A stretch of DNA of 64,000 bases from Capsicum annuum (lineage: Eukaryota; Streptophyta; Magnoliopsida; Solanales; Solanaceae). The position numbers and the translations under genes were made by a program. The notes below the pieces were generated by a model. The model worked only from the letters and a program-made list of their open reading frames with translations. It ran no database searches and had not been told where the DNA came from. Below, piece after piece: positions 11,827 to 23,480 of this stretch (positions are counted from its first letter, which is position 1; the number at the start of each line of letters is the position of its first letter). The stretch is from assembly GCF_002878395.1 (NCBI RefSeq), contig NC_061114.1:164357949-164421948 (forward strand), read 5' to 3'.

Positions 11827-11983
11827 TGTAATACCCTAAGTTTTGGACCTTAAAAATTTTTGAGTTTTGAGATCATTGTCTAGGGTAAAACTTAGGTGAC
11901 GAGTCATGAATACTTCTCATGAGTCTTATGGTTTTAATCATTTACTAACTAGTAAGTTGTCCATAATTTTTTCAGAGGTCACG

Positions 11984-12340
11984 ACTTGGAGCTCACGATT
12001 CGTAAGGTGAGGTTACGAGTTATAGGATAGGACTGTAAACAAACTAGTGAAATGGCCCAAGCTTTCTGTCTTGGTAACATCAAGACTTCACGAGTCATGC
12101 AGAGACATTGCAAGTCGTAAGGTGGGACTAGTAGTCCCACTATTGTAGTGTCCTATTATTTTTATGGTGACAATGGCTACGACCCTACCAGTCATAAGAT
12201 TAGGTCACGATTCATAGGGTGGGATTCATGAAAATACTAGTAAAGGGGCCTTGAGTTTCTATCCATACCTGAGTCATGGTGACAATGCATAATGAGTCCT
12301 TACAAGTCATAAGGTCACCTATAGTCATTAGCAACAATTT
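11984..12340 (+). repeat. U3 sub-repeat block in LTR of element A
   Basis: Roughly 100-base imperfect units, three to four copies, each with words like CACGA(T/G)TC, CATAAG/CGTAAGGT and GTGGGA/GGGTGGGA. Equivalent blocks occur in B's LTRs at about 20000-20400 and 27080-27500 (minus strand) and in the continued 3' LTR at 27630-27980. Confidence 0.6.
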
Positions 12341-12403
12341 TTTCTGCATTTTAATTGGGGGCACTCTGGTCATTTTCCCTATTCCCTAATTAAAACCCAC
12401 AAC

Positions 12404-12411
12404 CATAAAAC
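12404..12411 (+). promoter_or_regulatory. TATA-like site, LTR of element A
   Basis: CATAAAAC, 577 bases from the LTR start. Aligned sites in both B LTRs read TATAACCC or TATATAAC at 579-580 bases from their starts, so position is conserved although this copy is weakened. Confidence 0.45.
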
Positions 12412-13470
12412 ACCTTTGGGCCTCATTATCATCCCAACACCAATCAAATACACTCCTTTCTTTTCTTAAACCCTTATGTAAGAAAAATTAGGGTTTTCCA
12501 AGGGATTGGTCATCTAAGGCTGAAAGGGTGATTTCTTCTAAAAATTCTTGATATCTCAAGCATGTATCTCTTTTGTAAATTTATATTTTTATTTTGGAAT
12601 GCAATATTTTGATATTCATATGACTTTTATTGTGGGTTTGAATGATTTGTTGAGGGTTCTGAATGACCGTTACTTGTTTGGCTTTACCATGGAAATTTGT
12701 TGTTCATGCTTTATTTTATGGTTGGCCTAATATATGCATGGGTATGGAAATTGGGATGTAGGTTATGGCATTCCTCTAATTTTATGGAATTGGGTTTCTA
12801 AGGGGGTCGAGGTACTCCCCTAATCTTATGAAACTTGATTTGGAATTGGTACTAACATCAACCCATTTGCATAATTGAATTTTAAATACGATTTTGCATA
12901 CTTTTCTAAACTATTTGATTACATAATTGGTTAATGGAACATAAATTGTTTTGAAAGTCTTATCTAGCCATATTTTGGTTTTAAAATGATATAGGGTTAT
13001 GGTATTCCTCCGGGGTTGATGGATTAGTAAAATGGCATAACTAAATAAGCTTGTAAGCATAATGGGTATGAAGATACCAATAATATAAGACTTAATTAAT
13101 GATTTATGGTTGAATGGATGAGTTATGTGTGAAAAAGTTTTAATTAGGTCTAAAGGGGGTCATGTAGCATTTTGTGAAGGGGTCCCGAGGGGACCAATAC
13201 TGCAAACCACGTTTGCCAGGATGGGGGTTACGACGATTGTGTGCATAGTTGACACTTTTATATACATACCTGTATCCTTGAATGACATGTGCTTAAGGAA
13301 TTCCCTGGCCTTCATTGGATATCTCCGGTTAGTGTAGCTAACACGCATTGGGGACCTTCTGGTAGGGGAAGCCAAACCCATATAGACCCTAGGTGTATTT
13401 AGGACCGAAAGATCTACATATCTAGGTTAATATTTTAACTCTCTTGCTAAACCTTGTTCCCTACCTTGAC

Positions 13471-13476
<6 letters not shown>

Positions 13477-13520
<44 letters not shown>
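13477..13520. repeat. (TA)22 microsatellite inside the A LTR
   Basis: 44 uninterrupted bases of TA. The homologous place in B's LTRs has only short TATATATATA tracts (about 18818-18828 and 26059-26071), so the tract expanded in A. Confidence 0.95.
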
Positions 13521-13523
<3 letters not shown>

Positions 13524-14095
13524 GTGTGCATATGGTTTTGGAATGATTTTGGATTGATTGATCATGGAATAATTTTATCCCTTCCATGAGTTACAAGATA
13601 GTGCATACCCCATTAAATGTCCTTGGATATTGTATCTCCATACGATGCAAGGTGCAAAGATACTTCTATTTACTTATGCAGTGGTAGGTGATTTCTGGAT
13701 TATTCATAAGTTATCTTAGAAGTGTTAAGCTTCCATTATATGGAAGGTCGTCATTTAATGATCTTGTTTTTACTTATGTTATAAACTACCTTTCTGGTTC
13801 CCTTTTCAGCTATAGTTGGGGGCATGTCTTAGCTTAGGATGATGTTTGGTTTCCTATAGGCTTTTATGGACAAGGTGTGGGTGGATTGTGTTATGGATTC
13901 TTAGATCCCTCTTGTTATTGCTTTATCTATATTGTTATATGTTCTGAACTCATTTATATCTTGTTATTTGTTTAGAAATCATCGACTGTGAGATATATTA
14001 TTCTTTTGTTGGATAGCTAATAGGGGTGGTCTCCGATCCTTGGTGGACTTGAGACACCCATCATGACTAGGACCTAGTTTGAGTCATGATAAGAT

Positions 14096-14107
14096 CGGTA
14101 TTAGGGG
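14096..14107 (+). other. Degenerate primer binding site of element A (initiator tRNA-Met type)
   Basis: CGGTATTAGGGG matches 8 of 12 bases of TGGTATCAGAGC and lies just after the LTR end, as expected for Tekay elements. Confidence 0.5.
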
Positions 14108-14303
14108 CAGATTTATAGTCATTTGGTGTGCACAAAGTCATGACTAGTAGAATCTCTTTTATGGGTGTGTAGTATGCCATACTTATAAGGGAAACAGTAT
14201 GAGGAATTTAGGAATGTTTCCCTATCTTACTATCTATTTATTGGGCTATAGAGTCTAAGGTATTGAAAACTCCTCTAATCTCTACTTCCTTGCATTTCAG
14301 ATC

Positions 14304-15244
14304 ATGCCTCCTATAAGATCTGATGCTCTTGGAAACTTCTCTATCCTAGTCAAGGACAATATGGATGGAACTAACCCTATCTATGAATTTTAGATCTGGT
14401 CTAGGGTCCCTACTCCTAACTGTACTACCCCTTGTGGAGTTTCGATGGTCCCTACCAGTCCTTCATAGGATGATGATATTCGTACCCCACCGCCAAAAAG
14501 GACATTTCTAATACTGAGTTCTATTGATCTATTAATCCGTTGACATAGTTGGTGAATCTCAGTCTTATCAGTATGAGCATATTGGTTTATTTGCTCGATC
14601 TTTTGAGCTCACTAGAGTTGGCCAGTTAGTGGGGTTAAATTCTTGAACCTTTACAGGATCTAAGGTTGAGGAGGATACTTAAGGGTTTTTATATGAAATG
14701 GAGAAGATATTGTAGGTGATGCACGCTTCTAATTTTGAGGCCATGGAGTTTACAACATATCAGCTGAAGGATGTAGCTTATCAGTGGTATAAGGAATTGT
14801 AGAAGTCGAGGGTTGATGATGCTGAGCAGCATTATGGGATAAGTTTTCTAGTTCATTCCTTGATCATTTCTTTTCTCAAAAGTTGAGGGAAGATAAAGTA
14901 GAGAAGTTTGTGAATTTAAAATAGGGACGGATGAGTGTGAAAAAGTACTCTTTGATATTTTATTAGTTGTCTTACTATGCTCCAAAGTTGGTATCTATTA
15001 TAAGGGTAGGGATATGGAATTTACTTTAGGTTTGTCTCGGGACTAAGTGTTGGAGTGCAAGGCGACGATGTTGAATAATGATATAGACATCTCTAGGTAT
15101 ATAGTTTATATGAAATAAATGGAGGATGAGAAGAATAAGCATGCAAATATTAAAGAGAGGCAAAACAAGAAGTTCAGATATTCTGAGTAGGGTAAAGGTC
15201 ACCAAAATAGTGGTAGAGATAGTAGACAGTGGAGCAAGAACTAA
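14304..15244 (+). pseudogene. Tekay-type gag pseudogene (element A)
   Basis: The ATG at 14304 opens MPPIRSDALGNFSILVKDNM, closely parallel to MPLKGSDANGNSSV at the start of B's gag, which fixes the start. A TAG follows after about 28 codons. Further on, shifted frames contain FLDHFFSQKLREDKVEKFVN and GRMSVKKYSL, the Gag capsid-like region with its usual FLxxFFPxxLRExKxxEFxNL theme, and an IDISRY-like end near 15090. The zinc-knuckle region is not visible, and from about 15240 the sequence passes straight into RT, so the Gag end and the whole protease are deleted. Gag would assemble the particle. This copy cannot. Confidence 0.75.
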
Positions 15245-15914
15245 AATGGCTCAGGCTAAGTTGAAAGAACTAAAGGAGCAGTTAAGGGATCTTTTTGAAA
15301 AGGGTTTCATCCATCCTTGTATTTCTTTGTAGGGTTCTCTTTGGATGTGTATCGATTATCATCAGCTGAATAAGGTTACGGTGAATAATAAGTATCCTCT
15401 TCATAGGATTGAAGATCTATTTGACCAGCTTTAACGTGATAGATATTTTTCTAAGATAGATCTTTATTTGGGTTATCATTAGTTAAAGATTAGGGAGGTG
15501 CATATCTATAAGACTGATTTTTGTGCACAGTATTGTCATTGAGTTTCTAGTTGTCATTCAGGTTGACTAATGCTCCAGTGACATTTATAGATCTCATGAA
15601 TCGAGTATTCAGATAGTTTTTGGATTTATTTTTATCACGTTTATTGATTATAGCTTAGTATATTCTAAGAGTGAGGAGAATCATGCCAATCACCTCTGAG
15701 TATTGTTGAAGACTTTTAAGGATTAACGATTGTATGCTAAGTTTTTAAAGTGTGAGTATTGGTTGAATGTTGTGACCTTTCTAGGTATTGTAGTTTCAGT
15801 AAGGCAATCATGGTAGATCCACAAAAATTTAAGGCAGTTAAGAAGTCTCCTATAACCATGACTCTAACTAATAGTCAAAGCTTCTTGGGTTTAGCCGAGT
15901 AATATAGGAGGATT
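15245..15914 (+). pseudogene. Tekay-type reverse transcriptase pseudogene (element A)
   Basis: KLKELKEQLRDLFEKGFIHP is the RT N-terminus. The expected [14 protein letters not shown] segment is collapsed, and [19 protein letters not shown] follows at about 15337-15400, then YFSKIDL and a GYHQLKI-like run. Later frames give LTNAP and FIDLMNRVFR at about 15565-15615, then the YxDD region in degraded form around 15640, and thumb residues such as YAKFLKCEYWL around 15735. It would synthesise DNA from the element RNA. Stops and frame changes occur about every 60-100 bases. The N-terminal small deletion is additional to the protease loss upstream. Confidence 0.8.
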
Positions 15915-16611
15915 TTGGAGAATTTCTCTTCTATTGCTGCTCCATTGACTAAGTTGACTCAGACAAAAGTTATGTTTCTATGGTCTAATGTTTCTGAGGG
16001 TAGCTATGAGAAGTTGAAGGATAAGTTGACTTCTACTCTTATTTTGACCCTGCCCGAGGGTACTGATGGTTTTGAGGTTTATTGTGATGCATCCCATATG
16101 GGACTAGGTTATGTATTGATGTAGCATTTAAAGATTGTGGTTTATTCTTCTAGGGTGATGAAGGTGCATGAAAGGAATTATATAACTCATGATCTAGAGT
16201 TGGGGGCTGTGGTGTTTCTATTGAAGATTTGGTACCATTATTTGTATGGGGTACATGTTGACATTTATTTTGGCCATAAAACTTGTTTTATGTGTTCACC
16301 CGAAGGAATTAAATCTCAGATAAATCTGGTGGATTGAATTTATCAAGGAATATGATATGAGTCTTCATTATCATCATAGTAACGCTAATATGGTTGCTGA
16401 TGCTCTTAGCAGGTTGTCCATGGGGATCTTATCTCATATGGATGAGGAGGAAAAAGGGTTGGTGAAGGATATTCAATGGTTGGCTAACCAAGGAGTTCGT
16501 CTTTTAGACTCTGAAGATGGAGAGGTAATTGTTCAAGAAGTGGTTAAATTATATCTTGGTGCTGAGGTAAAGGTAAAAAAAAGGTTTGGATATCATTCTT
16601 ATGTAGATTAA
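15915..16611 (+). pseudogene. Tekay-type RNase H pseudogene with linker (element A)
   Basis: Three consecutive frames separated by stops: 15915-16124 (ENFSSIAAPLTKLTQTKVMF, then GFEVYCDASHMGLGYVLM), 16137-16337 (VYSSRVMKVHERNYITHDLE, then LYGVHVDIYFGHKT) and 16357-16611 (SLHYHHSNANMVADALSRLS). The first catalytic Asp (CDAS), the Glu of the THDLE block and the Asp of VADALSR are all kept, so the motif set is complete although the frame is not. The linker after VADALSR (KGLVKDIQWLANQGVRLLDS) is shared with element B. RNase H removes the RNA strand after first-strand synthesis. Confidence 0.85.
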
Positions 16612-16639
16612 GGGTGACGTGGGTCAATAAAAGATCTTG

Positions 16640-17990
16640 GATTTTGAGAATATTGGTGATGGCATCTTAAGGTACAAAGGTACGTTGTGTGTTTCGATTT
16701 CGATGAGCTGAGAGAAAGGATTTTGGATAATTCTCATGAGTCAAGGTATACAGTTCATCCTGGTTTGATGAAGATGTATGATAACTTAAAGGAGATCTAT
16801 TGGTGGAACAACATGAAGTGAGAAGTGGAAAATTTTGTGGCTAAGTGCATGGTTTGTAAGCAAGTGAAGGTTCAGCAATTGAGGCTTGGTGGTATGTCTC
16901 AAAAGATCGAGTTGCCTATATGGAAGCTGGGGGGGTGATTAATATGGATTTAATTACCGATCTTCCACGATCTCACAGTTAGTTTGATTTGATTTGGGTC
17001 ATCGTGGATATGATGACTAAGTCTTCTCACTTCTTTCCTATGAGGACTACTTACTCTGTAGAAGATTATGCTAAGCTTTTTATTCAGAAGATTATCAAAT
17101 TGCATAGTGCTCTAGTTTCCATTATTTTGGATTGAGGTACGCAGTTCCCTTCTCACTTTTGGAATTCATTTTATAAAGGCTTGGGCACACGTGTGAAACT
17201 TAGCATCGTATTCCACCGTCAAATGGATAGACAAGCGGAGAGGACCATTCATACCTTGGAAGATATGCTAAGGGCCTATGTGATTATTTTTGTTTCATTT
17301 GCCACTTATTGAGTTTGCGTATAATAAAAGTTATCACTCTAGTTCTGGGATGGATCCTTTTGAAGCTCTTTATGTTAGGCAGCGTTGATCTTTTATTAGG
17401 TGGTTTGAGGTTGGTGAGACTAGATTGTTCGGTCTAGAATTGGTTCACCAAGCCATGTAGAAGTTGAAGGTGATCAGAGATAGGCTTAAGATAACACAAA
17501 TTGCAAAAAGTCCTACACGGATGTCAAGCGAAGGGAATTGGAGTTTGAGGTTGGCTATTGGATGTTCTTGAAGGTTTCTCCTATGAAGGGAGTCATGAGG
17601 TTTGGAAATAAGGGGAAGCTAACATCCTGTTATATTGGTTTATACCAGATTTTGAGGAGAATGAGGAATGTCTCTTATGAGTTGAGGTTGCCCACGATGT
17701 TTTCTTCTATTCAATTCGGTATTTTATGTGTCGATGTTGATAAAGTGAGTGGGAAATACTTCTTTGGTTGTGCCTATTGAGAATGTTGGTATTTTAAAAT
17801 CCTTGTCTTATGAGGAAGTCCCCGTCAAGATTTTTGATAGGTAAGACCATAGATTGAGGACTAAGGATGTGGCTTTGGTGAAGGTCTTTTGGAGGAACCA
17901 AAAGGTGTAAAAGCTACTTGGGAGGATGAAAAGGACATAAAGTCAATATCTGTTCTTGTTCCCCGCGTTGGATGATCATGTTTTAGCTAT
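16640..17990 (+). pseudogene. Tekay-type integrase with C-terminal chromodomain, pseudogene (element A)
   Basis: Zinc finger region at 16745-16900: HPGLMKMYDNLKEIYWWNNM followed by CMVCKQVKVQ (the CxxC pair). The core continues in shifting frames, including an I-L-D-stop-GTQF version of SDRGTQF at about 17130 in which Arg is a stop. 17538-17780 carries the integrase C-terminus (FLKVSPMKGVMRFGNKGKL, then CYIGLYQILRR in place of the GPYRI motif). The chromodomain follows in shifted frames at 17800-17975 (SLSYEEVPVKIFDR, then LRTKDVALVKVFW). In chromoviruses this domain directs integration to particular chromatin. Stops throughout. Confidence 0.8.
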
Positions 17991-18100
17991 TGGTACCCTT
18001 TCAATCTTGTTGCTCTTCGAATTTCTCTTGGTTTTAGGGTTGTTTTCTATCCTTTATTCATTCCAAAGGTCCCCTAACTTGTCATTCGGGAACGAACAAT

Positions 18101-18114
18101 CCTGGGGAGGATAA
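18101..18114 (+). other. Polypurine tract of element A
   Basis: CCTGGGGAGGATAA sits directly before the 3' LTR start, the normal place for plus-strand priming. Confidence 0.6.
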
Positions 18115-18233
18115 TATAATACCCCAGGTTTTGAACGAAAATTTTTGAGTTTTGGGCTCACTGTCCAGTGTACGACATAGGTGATGATTTGTGAAGACTC
18201 CTCATGAGTCGTATGGTTCCAATCATTATTTCA
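18115..18233 (+). repeat. 3' LTR of element A, first part
   Basis: TATAATACCCCAGGTTTTGA aligns with the 5' LTR start (TGTAATACCCTAAGTTTTGG); the terminal TG is now TA. Homology runs to about 18230 (AATCATT), where element B begins. Confidence 0.75.
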
Positions 18234-20496
18234 TAACTCAAATTGGGCCTGGCCATGATGGGTATCTCAAGTACCGCATGGACTAAAGATCACTCCCTAC
18301 ACCTAACCAAACATAATAAACCCCAATGTCGGATGAATTCCGAACAGATAACAAGTTAGCATGCAACAATCTTAAGGAAATTAAAAACAAGTCTATAACC
18401 ACCGACCGACGATCGGCCAAATAATCAACCGACACCGCCAAATAACCACAATAGTCCAAACAAAGTCTTCTTAACAAAGAACCAAAACTAAATATCAATA
18501 AACTATTGGCACATGCCCCAGACTAAAGCAAAAACGTCTAAATAGTTTGAGACATAAGAGACCAAAACATGAAATGTAGACTTCCTATGTATGGAAGCTC
18601 ACAACTTCAATACCAACTTATGAGCAGATCTCGAATCCTAATCATTGAGCAGGAGGAGTAGAAGTATGGCTAATTCCTCCATCTCATGGAGATACAATGT
18701 CCAAAGACAGTTAGCGGGGTGAACAGTAGCATGTAACTCAGGGATAAGGATAGCATAATGATATGATTAATAGTTCAGAATCATTCAAAACCAATGCACA
18801 TAATCAAATACATAAACATATATATATATCACCTGCCGGGAGAGGGAACAAGGCTTAACATGCACTTTAAAACTTTAGCCTGGATTGTGTAGCTCAGCCG
18901 TTATAATATGTACCCAGGGGCTATATGGGCCTCAGCTCTCACCCCCTGGTCGGGCTCTAGTGCATGTAGCTGCACGAATCAGAGAATAATATCATATATA
19001 TGCACGAGGGACTCAAACCTCCTAATCATATACTAGGGTGACTTAAGCACCCGATCATGTAATGATTTACGGGGGACTCGAATTTCCCTAATCATGAAAT
19101 AATAATGAGGGGGACTCGAACCTCCCTAGTAACTTTAAACCCTGCATCGGCAAATGTTGTTTCAAGAATTGGTCACTCGGACCTCGACTTTTATGACTCA
19201 TCTACACATCCCTTATTAAATCCCAATTAAAACAAGTATCACACATTCCCATTCATGAACCATCTTTAAAACTAAGGCAAACATTGTTGCTATCGTCATA
19301 CCAACTACACTTGTAAGGTAATAACAATATGCCAAAACAATTACATCACTTGAGGAAATTCACAACCCCCTTGGCTCAATTATACAATATTTTTTGAAAA
19401 CATAAATCCATAAGGTTCAATTCAACATCATAATGCAATTGTTCAAGAATAGTTCAATTTTACAAATTCCCATACTTTTCATAATTAAAAACCAAATTCA
19501 CAATATGGGGTTGGGGTCATAACCACTTCAAAAGTCCTTGTATGAAAAAATCACAATTCCCTAATTCATTCACCATATCCATGCACTCATAAGTTCAAAA
19601 CCCTAATTAAAGCATGAATAATCATATGTAAACCATGGGAAAACATTGTCCACCAACAAACATTCAAAACCCCCAACCTTTTTTTTAAAACCATTATAAA
19701 TATCTCATGAACAATACTTTAAAACACATGCTTTTAACAAATTAACAACCAGACACCAAGAAATTTGGAGAGAAATTGACCCTTGATCCCTTAGATGAAT
19801 AACTTGATGAAACCCTAGCTTGACTTGCTTGAGGGAATTTAGAGAGCATTTTGGAGTGGTTGAGAAGTTACTTGATTTGTTTCTGAGTGCTAATGACACC
19901 CTAAATGGGTTATAAGACATGGGTTTTAATTTGGGTAAGAGGGGAAATGTCCAGAATTTTCTTAACTTAAAATCTAAAAATTTGTTACCCTTTGACTACG
20001 GGTCAACTAGCGACTCATAGCCACTCCTAACAACTCGTCACCACGAGTCCTAACCATGATAGTCTCTAGGACAAATACATACGGTTGATCCTACAACTCA
20101 ACTAGTACCACTCGAATGGGACTTTATAACTCATAGGGTCCAGTCGTAGTCAAATAGAACCCAATTGGGTAAACACTGTACATCCGACGATTTGCACCCA
20201 ACGACTTGTAACAAATTCTTACGGATCATAGTGAGCCACTCATACTCAAAGCAGAACTTAGCCACTGAATTTCTAATTTAGTTACAATTCTATTCCAATG
20301 AATCATCATGATATTTATGGCTCATACCCTTAAGTCGTACCCAAGATAGACACTCAAACACTATTCGCTGGACACCTTATGACTATGGTCAACTGAAACG
20401 TCAAGATGCCCTATGACTCATTAGGTGAGTCATTTCTAGTGCAGAAAGCTCAAAACTCAGAAAATTTTCAAAGACCAAAACCCCAAGGCGTTACAT
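18234..20496 (-). repeat. 3' LTR of element B (2,263 bases)
   Basis: Right edge GGCGTTACA is the complement of the LTR start TGTAACGCC. The left edge ATAACTCAAATTGGGCC aligns with the right LTR's edge ATGACCCAAACTAGGGCC. It includes the U3 sub-repeat block at about 20000-20400. Frames at 18283-18498 and 19705-19920 lie in LTR sequence and are not genes. Confidence 0.85.
19908..19917 (-). promoter_or_regulatory. TATA-like site, 3' LTR of element B
   Basis: The minus strand reads TTATAACCC, 579 bases from the LTR start, matching the position in A and in B's other LTR. Confidence 0.45.
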
Positions 20497-20511
20497 ATCC
20501 CCTCCCCCCAG
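20497..20511 (-). other. Polypurine tract of element B
   Basis: The minus strand reads GGGGGGAGGGGATA right before the LTR start TGTAACGCC. This is the best preserved PPT in the window. Confidence 0.8.
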
Positions 20512-20677
20512 ATTCCTCAAATGATAGTACAAGGCATTTATTAGTACGATTTAATTCCACATACCACTACTCTTACCTTTAACAAAGACCGAAAAGAAAG
20601 ATGACAAGGAAATCACTCTTTCCTTTAACAAAATAAAACAATAAAGATATTAAGGAATTTACATACCTTAAGCACGA

Positions 20678-21870
20678 TTATTCAAAATAGGAAAAAAGAA
20701 CAGGTACTTGGACTTCATGTCCTATACGGCTTCCTGCGTAGTTTCCTCCACCTTGTGGTTCCACCAAAAGAAACTTTATCAAAGAGACATCCTTGGTCCG
20801 CAACCGACGAATTTTTCGATCCAAAATCTCTACCAAGACTTCCTTATTGGATAAGGAATCCAAAATACCCACCTCTCCCAGAGAAAAAACCATTGAAGGA
20901 TAACCTACACACTTCCTCAACAACGAAACATGAAACATTAAATGAATGGATCTCAAATTAGATGGTAACTCTAATTAATATACAATATTACGAACCCTCT
21001 TCAAAACTAAGTACAAACTGACATAACGGGAATTAAGCTTCTCATTCTTTCCGAAATGCATCACTCCCTTCATGGGAGACACCTTTAAGAATACCCAATC
21101 ACCTACACAAAACTCCAACTCCTTTCTCCTCAGATTTACATAAGACTTTTGGTAAGGGTAGCCTTAAGTCTATTTCGAATCACCTTTACCATATCCATGT
21201 CTTGGTGAACTAAATTAGGGCCAAACAACTAATTTTCACCAACCTCAAACCACCCAATAGGAGATCTACACCTCCTACCATATAAGGCCTCAAATGGATC
21301 CATACTAATCCGAGAGTGACAACTGCTGTTGTTGGTAAATTCTATGATAGGTAGATGGTCAACCCAACTACCACCCAAATCAAACACACAAGCCTAAAAA
21401 ATGTTTTCATAGACCTAAATTGTTCTTTCTACCTACCTATCTGTCTATGGGTGGAAAGCAGTACTAAGGATTTTCTTATTCCCCAAACCTCACTGGATAA
21501 CCTCTAAAAGTAAGATGCAAACTAAGTACCCCGATCAGATATGATGGAAATCAGAGTACTATGCAACTGTACGATCTCCTCGATGAACAACTTGGTAAAA
21601 TCTTCTGAAGTGAAATTAGTCCTCACTGGGAAAAAGTGAGCAGACTTATTCATCCTATCAACGATGACCCAAATCAAATCAAAAGTTCTGATGAGATCTC
21701 AGAAAATCGATAGTAAAATCCATATTAATTATCTCAATTTCCATACTAGCAGCTCAATCTCTTGAGTTAACCCACCAGGCCTCAAGTGATCTACCTTCAC
21801 TTGCTGACACACCATGCACTTAGCCACATCCTTCTTCATATAATTCCACCAATAAATATCTTTGAGATCC
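20678..21870 (-). pseudogene. Tekay-type integrase core and chromodomain, pseudogene (element B)
   Basis: The minus-strand frame 20956-20678 reads HLMFHVSLLRKCVGYPSMV, then ILDSLSNKEVLVEILDRKIR, then RLRTKDVSLIKFLL: the end of integrase followed by a Tekay chromodomain that loses frame before its WEAEEDM-like end. Upstream (higher coordinates) are the basic GPY/F-type C-terminus in broken frames (about 20990-21130), the core motifs IVDRMNKSAHFFPV (about 21640-21680), IISDRGT at about 21520-21545, and the zinc finger with KDIYWWNYMKK and CMVCQQVKVD at about 21790-21870. The catalytic core Asp of SDRGT is retained. Integrase inserts element cDNA and the chromodomain steers site choice. Several stops prevent a full product. 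Confidence 0.8.
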
Positions 21871-22720
21871 TGATACATCTTTTTTGAACCAGGATGAATA
21901 ATATAATGCGACTCATGAGCTTAGACCAAAATTCTTCCTCGCAACCTATCAATATCGAGAATACACAACCTGCCTTGGTACCTCAAGATACCATCACCAC
22001 CAATCTCAAAAACTATCATATTATACCTATCTACATCATTCTTGATTTGCATCAAGATAGAATCTAACATTTGTAACTCCTTTACTTTAACGCCAATAGA
22101 TGACCTCGCTACCTCTTGAAAAATCATACCACCATTCTTAGAATCTAAGAGATGGACTTCTAGATTAGCAAAATGGTGAATATCCTTCACCAAATACTGC
22201 TTCTCCTCATCCACATAAAAAACACTTCCCATAGAAAACCTTTTAAGATTATCAGCAACTACATTAGCTTTACCTGGATGATAAGAGAGACTCATGTAAT
22301 AGTCCTTTAGCAAATCAAGCCTCCTCTTTTTACTGAGATTCAATTTTGTATGCGTGAACATGTATTGTAGGCTCGTATAATCAGAATAAATATCAACATA
22401 GACCCCATAGAAATAATGTAGCTAGATCTTTAATTCAAATACCACAACTAGTAATTCCATGTCATGGGTTGAATAATTCTTCTCATGGACTTTCATTTGT
22501 CTTGATGCATATGCAACCACCTTGCTATGCTATATCAACACACAACCTAGCCCTAACGGAGATGAATCACAATAGACAACAAAACTATCAGTACCCTTAG
22601 GTTGAGCCAATACCAGAGCCAAAGTCAACTTATCCTTTGGCTTCTCAAAACAACCTTCACAAGCATCATACCATGAGAATTTTTCCTTATTCTAAGTTAT
22701 CTCTCCATAAGCCTTCTATA
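21871..22720 (-). pseudogene. Tekay-type RNase H and linker to integrase, pseudogene (element B)
   Basis: Contains the longest family-like clean frame in the window, 22361-21921 (146 codons). It begins in the RNase H end (DLLKDYYMSLSYHPGKANVV, then ADNLKRFSM in place of ADALSRLSM) and continues through the linker (LVKDIHHFANLEVHLLDSKN) to the start of integrase (GDGILRYQGRLCILDIDRLR). Upstream, in another frame, is the RNase H core: VVYCDSSPLGLGCVLI at about 22550-22600 with its first catalytic Asp, then [20 protein letters not shown] with the Glu region. Compared with element A the linker is better kept and the VADALSR motif is slightly altered. The frame change at about 22365 breaks continuity with RT. 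Confidence 0.85.
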
Positions 22721-23480
22721 GTAGCCGGCCAAACCCAAGAAGCTCTGAATGTCAGATGGAGTCGTGGGTCTAGGACACTTCTTAACCATTGCAACCTTTT
22801 ATGGATCCACCATGATCCCTTCACTAGAAATAACATGACCTAAGTAATTCACAACATTTGACCAAAACTTGCTTTGCATACAAACGCTGATCCTTTAGGG
22901 TCTGCAACACAACACAGAGGTGATCGACATAATCCATCTAACTCTTCAAATGCACCAAAATATCATCAATGGAAGCTATTACAAACAAATCTAAGAACTA
23001 AAGAAAAACCTAATTCATAAGATCCATAAATGTTTTCGGGGCATTGGTTAAGACAAAACACATTATAAAAAATTCAAAGTGACCATACTGAGTCAGAAAG
23101 AAAGTACGAAGGATATCCACCCCCTAATCTTCAACAAATGTTACCCAGACCAAAGATCAATTTTTTAAAAGAACTTAGCACCCTGAAGGTGATCAAAGAT
23201 ATAATTAATCTTTGGAAGTGGATACTTATTCTTCAAAGTTATTTTATTCAATTGGCTATAATCAATACACATTTTCAGGGAACCATCTTTGTAACACACG
23301 AAGAGAATTGGAGCACCCTATAGAGATATACTCGGATGGATAAAACCCTTGTCTAGAAGTTCTTTCAACTACTCCTTGAGTTTCTTCAACTTAGCCGAAG
23401 CCATCCTATAATAGAAATAGGATAAGTGTCTAGAAGAAGATCAATCCTAAAATTAATTTCCCTATCAGGAGGTATGCTAG
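22721..23480 (-). pseudogene. Tekay-type reverse transcriptase pseudogene (element B)
   Basis: Minus-strand frames read ELKKLKEQLKELLDKGF, then [20 protein letters not shown] (about 23220-23280), [19 protein letters not shown], and further the palm remnant LMNxVF..FLDLFVIASIDDILVH around 22930-23000, where the DD pair is kept within SIDD. The thumb (DHLCVVLQTLKDQRLYAK) is near 22870-22920. The frame is continuous with protease upstream via the frame at 23643-23386. Stops lie within the fingers and after the palm. It would copy the element RNA. Confidence 0.8.

Larger units (their letters stand above)
11827..14086 (+). repeat. 5' LTR of element A (2,260 bases)
   Basis: Starts TGTAATACCC and ends near GAGTCA before a short spacer and the PBS. 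The same length is seen in B's left LTR (2,263 bases). It contains a block of imperfect sub-repeats in U3, a TATA-like site 577 bases from its start, a (TA)22 tract, and short frames such as 13125-13337 and 12548-12730 that have no conserved counterparts in B and are not genes. Confidence 0.8.

Noticed and set aside
13125..13381. Overlapping frames on both strands in A's LTR
   Set aside because: They fall in LTR sequence, are not kept in B's LTRs and match no family.
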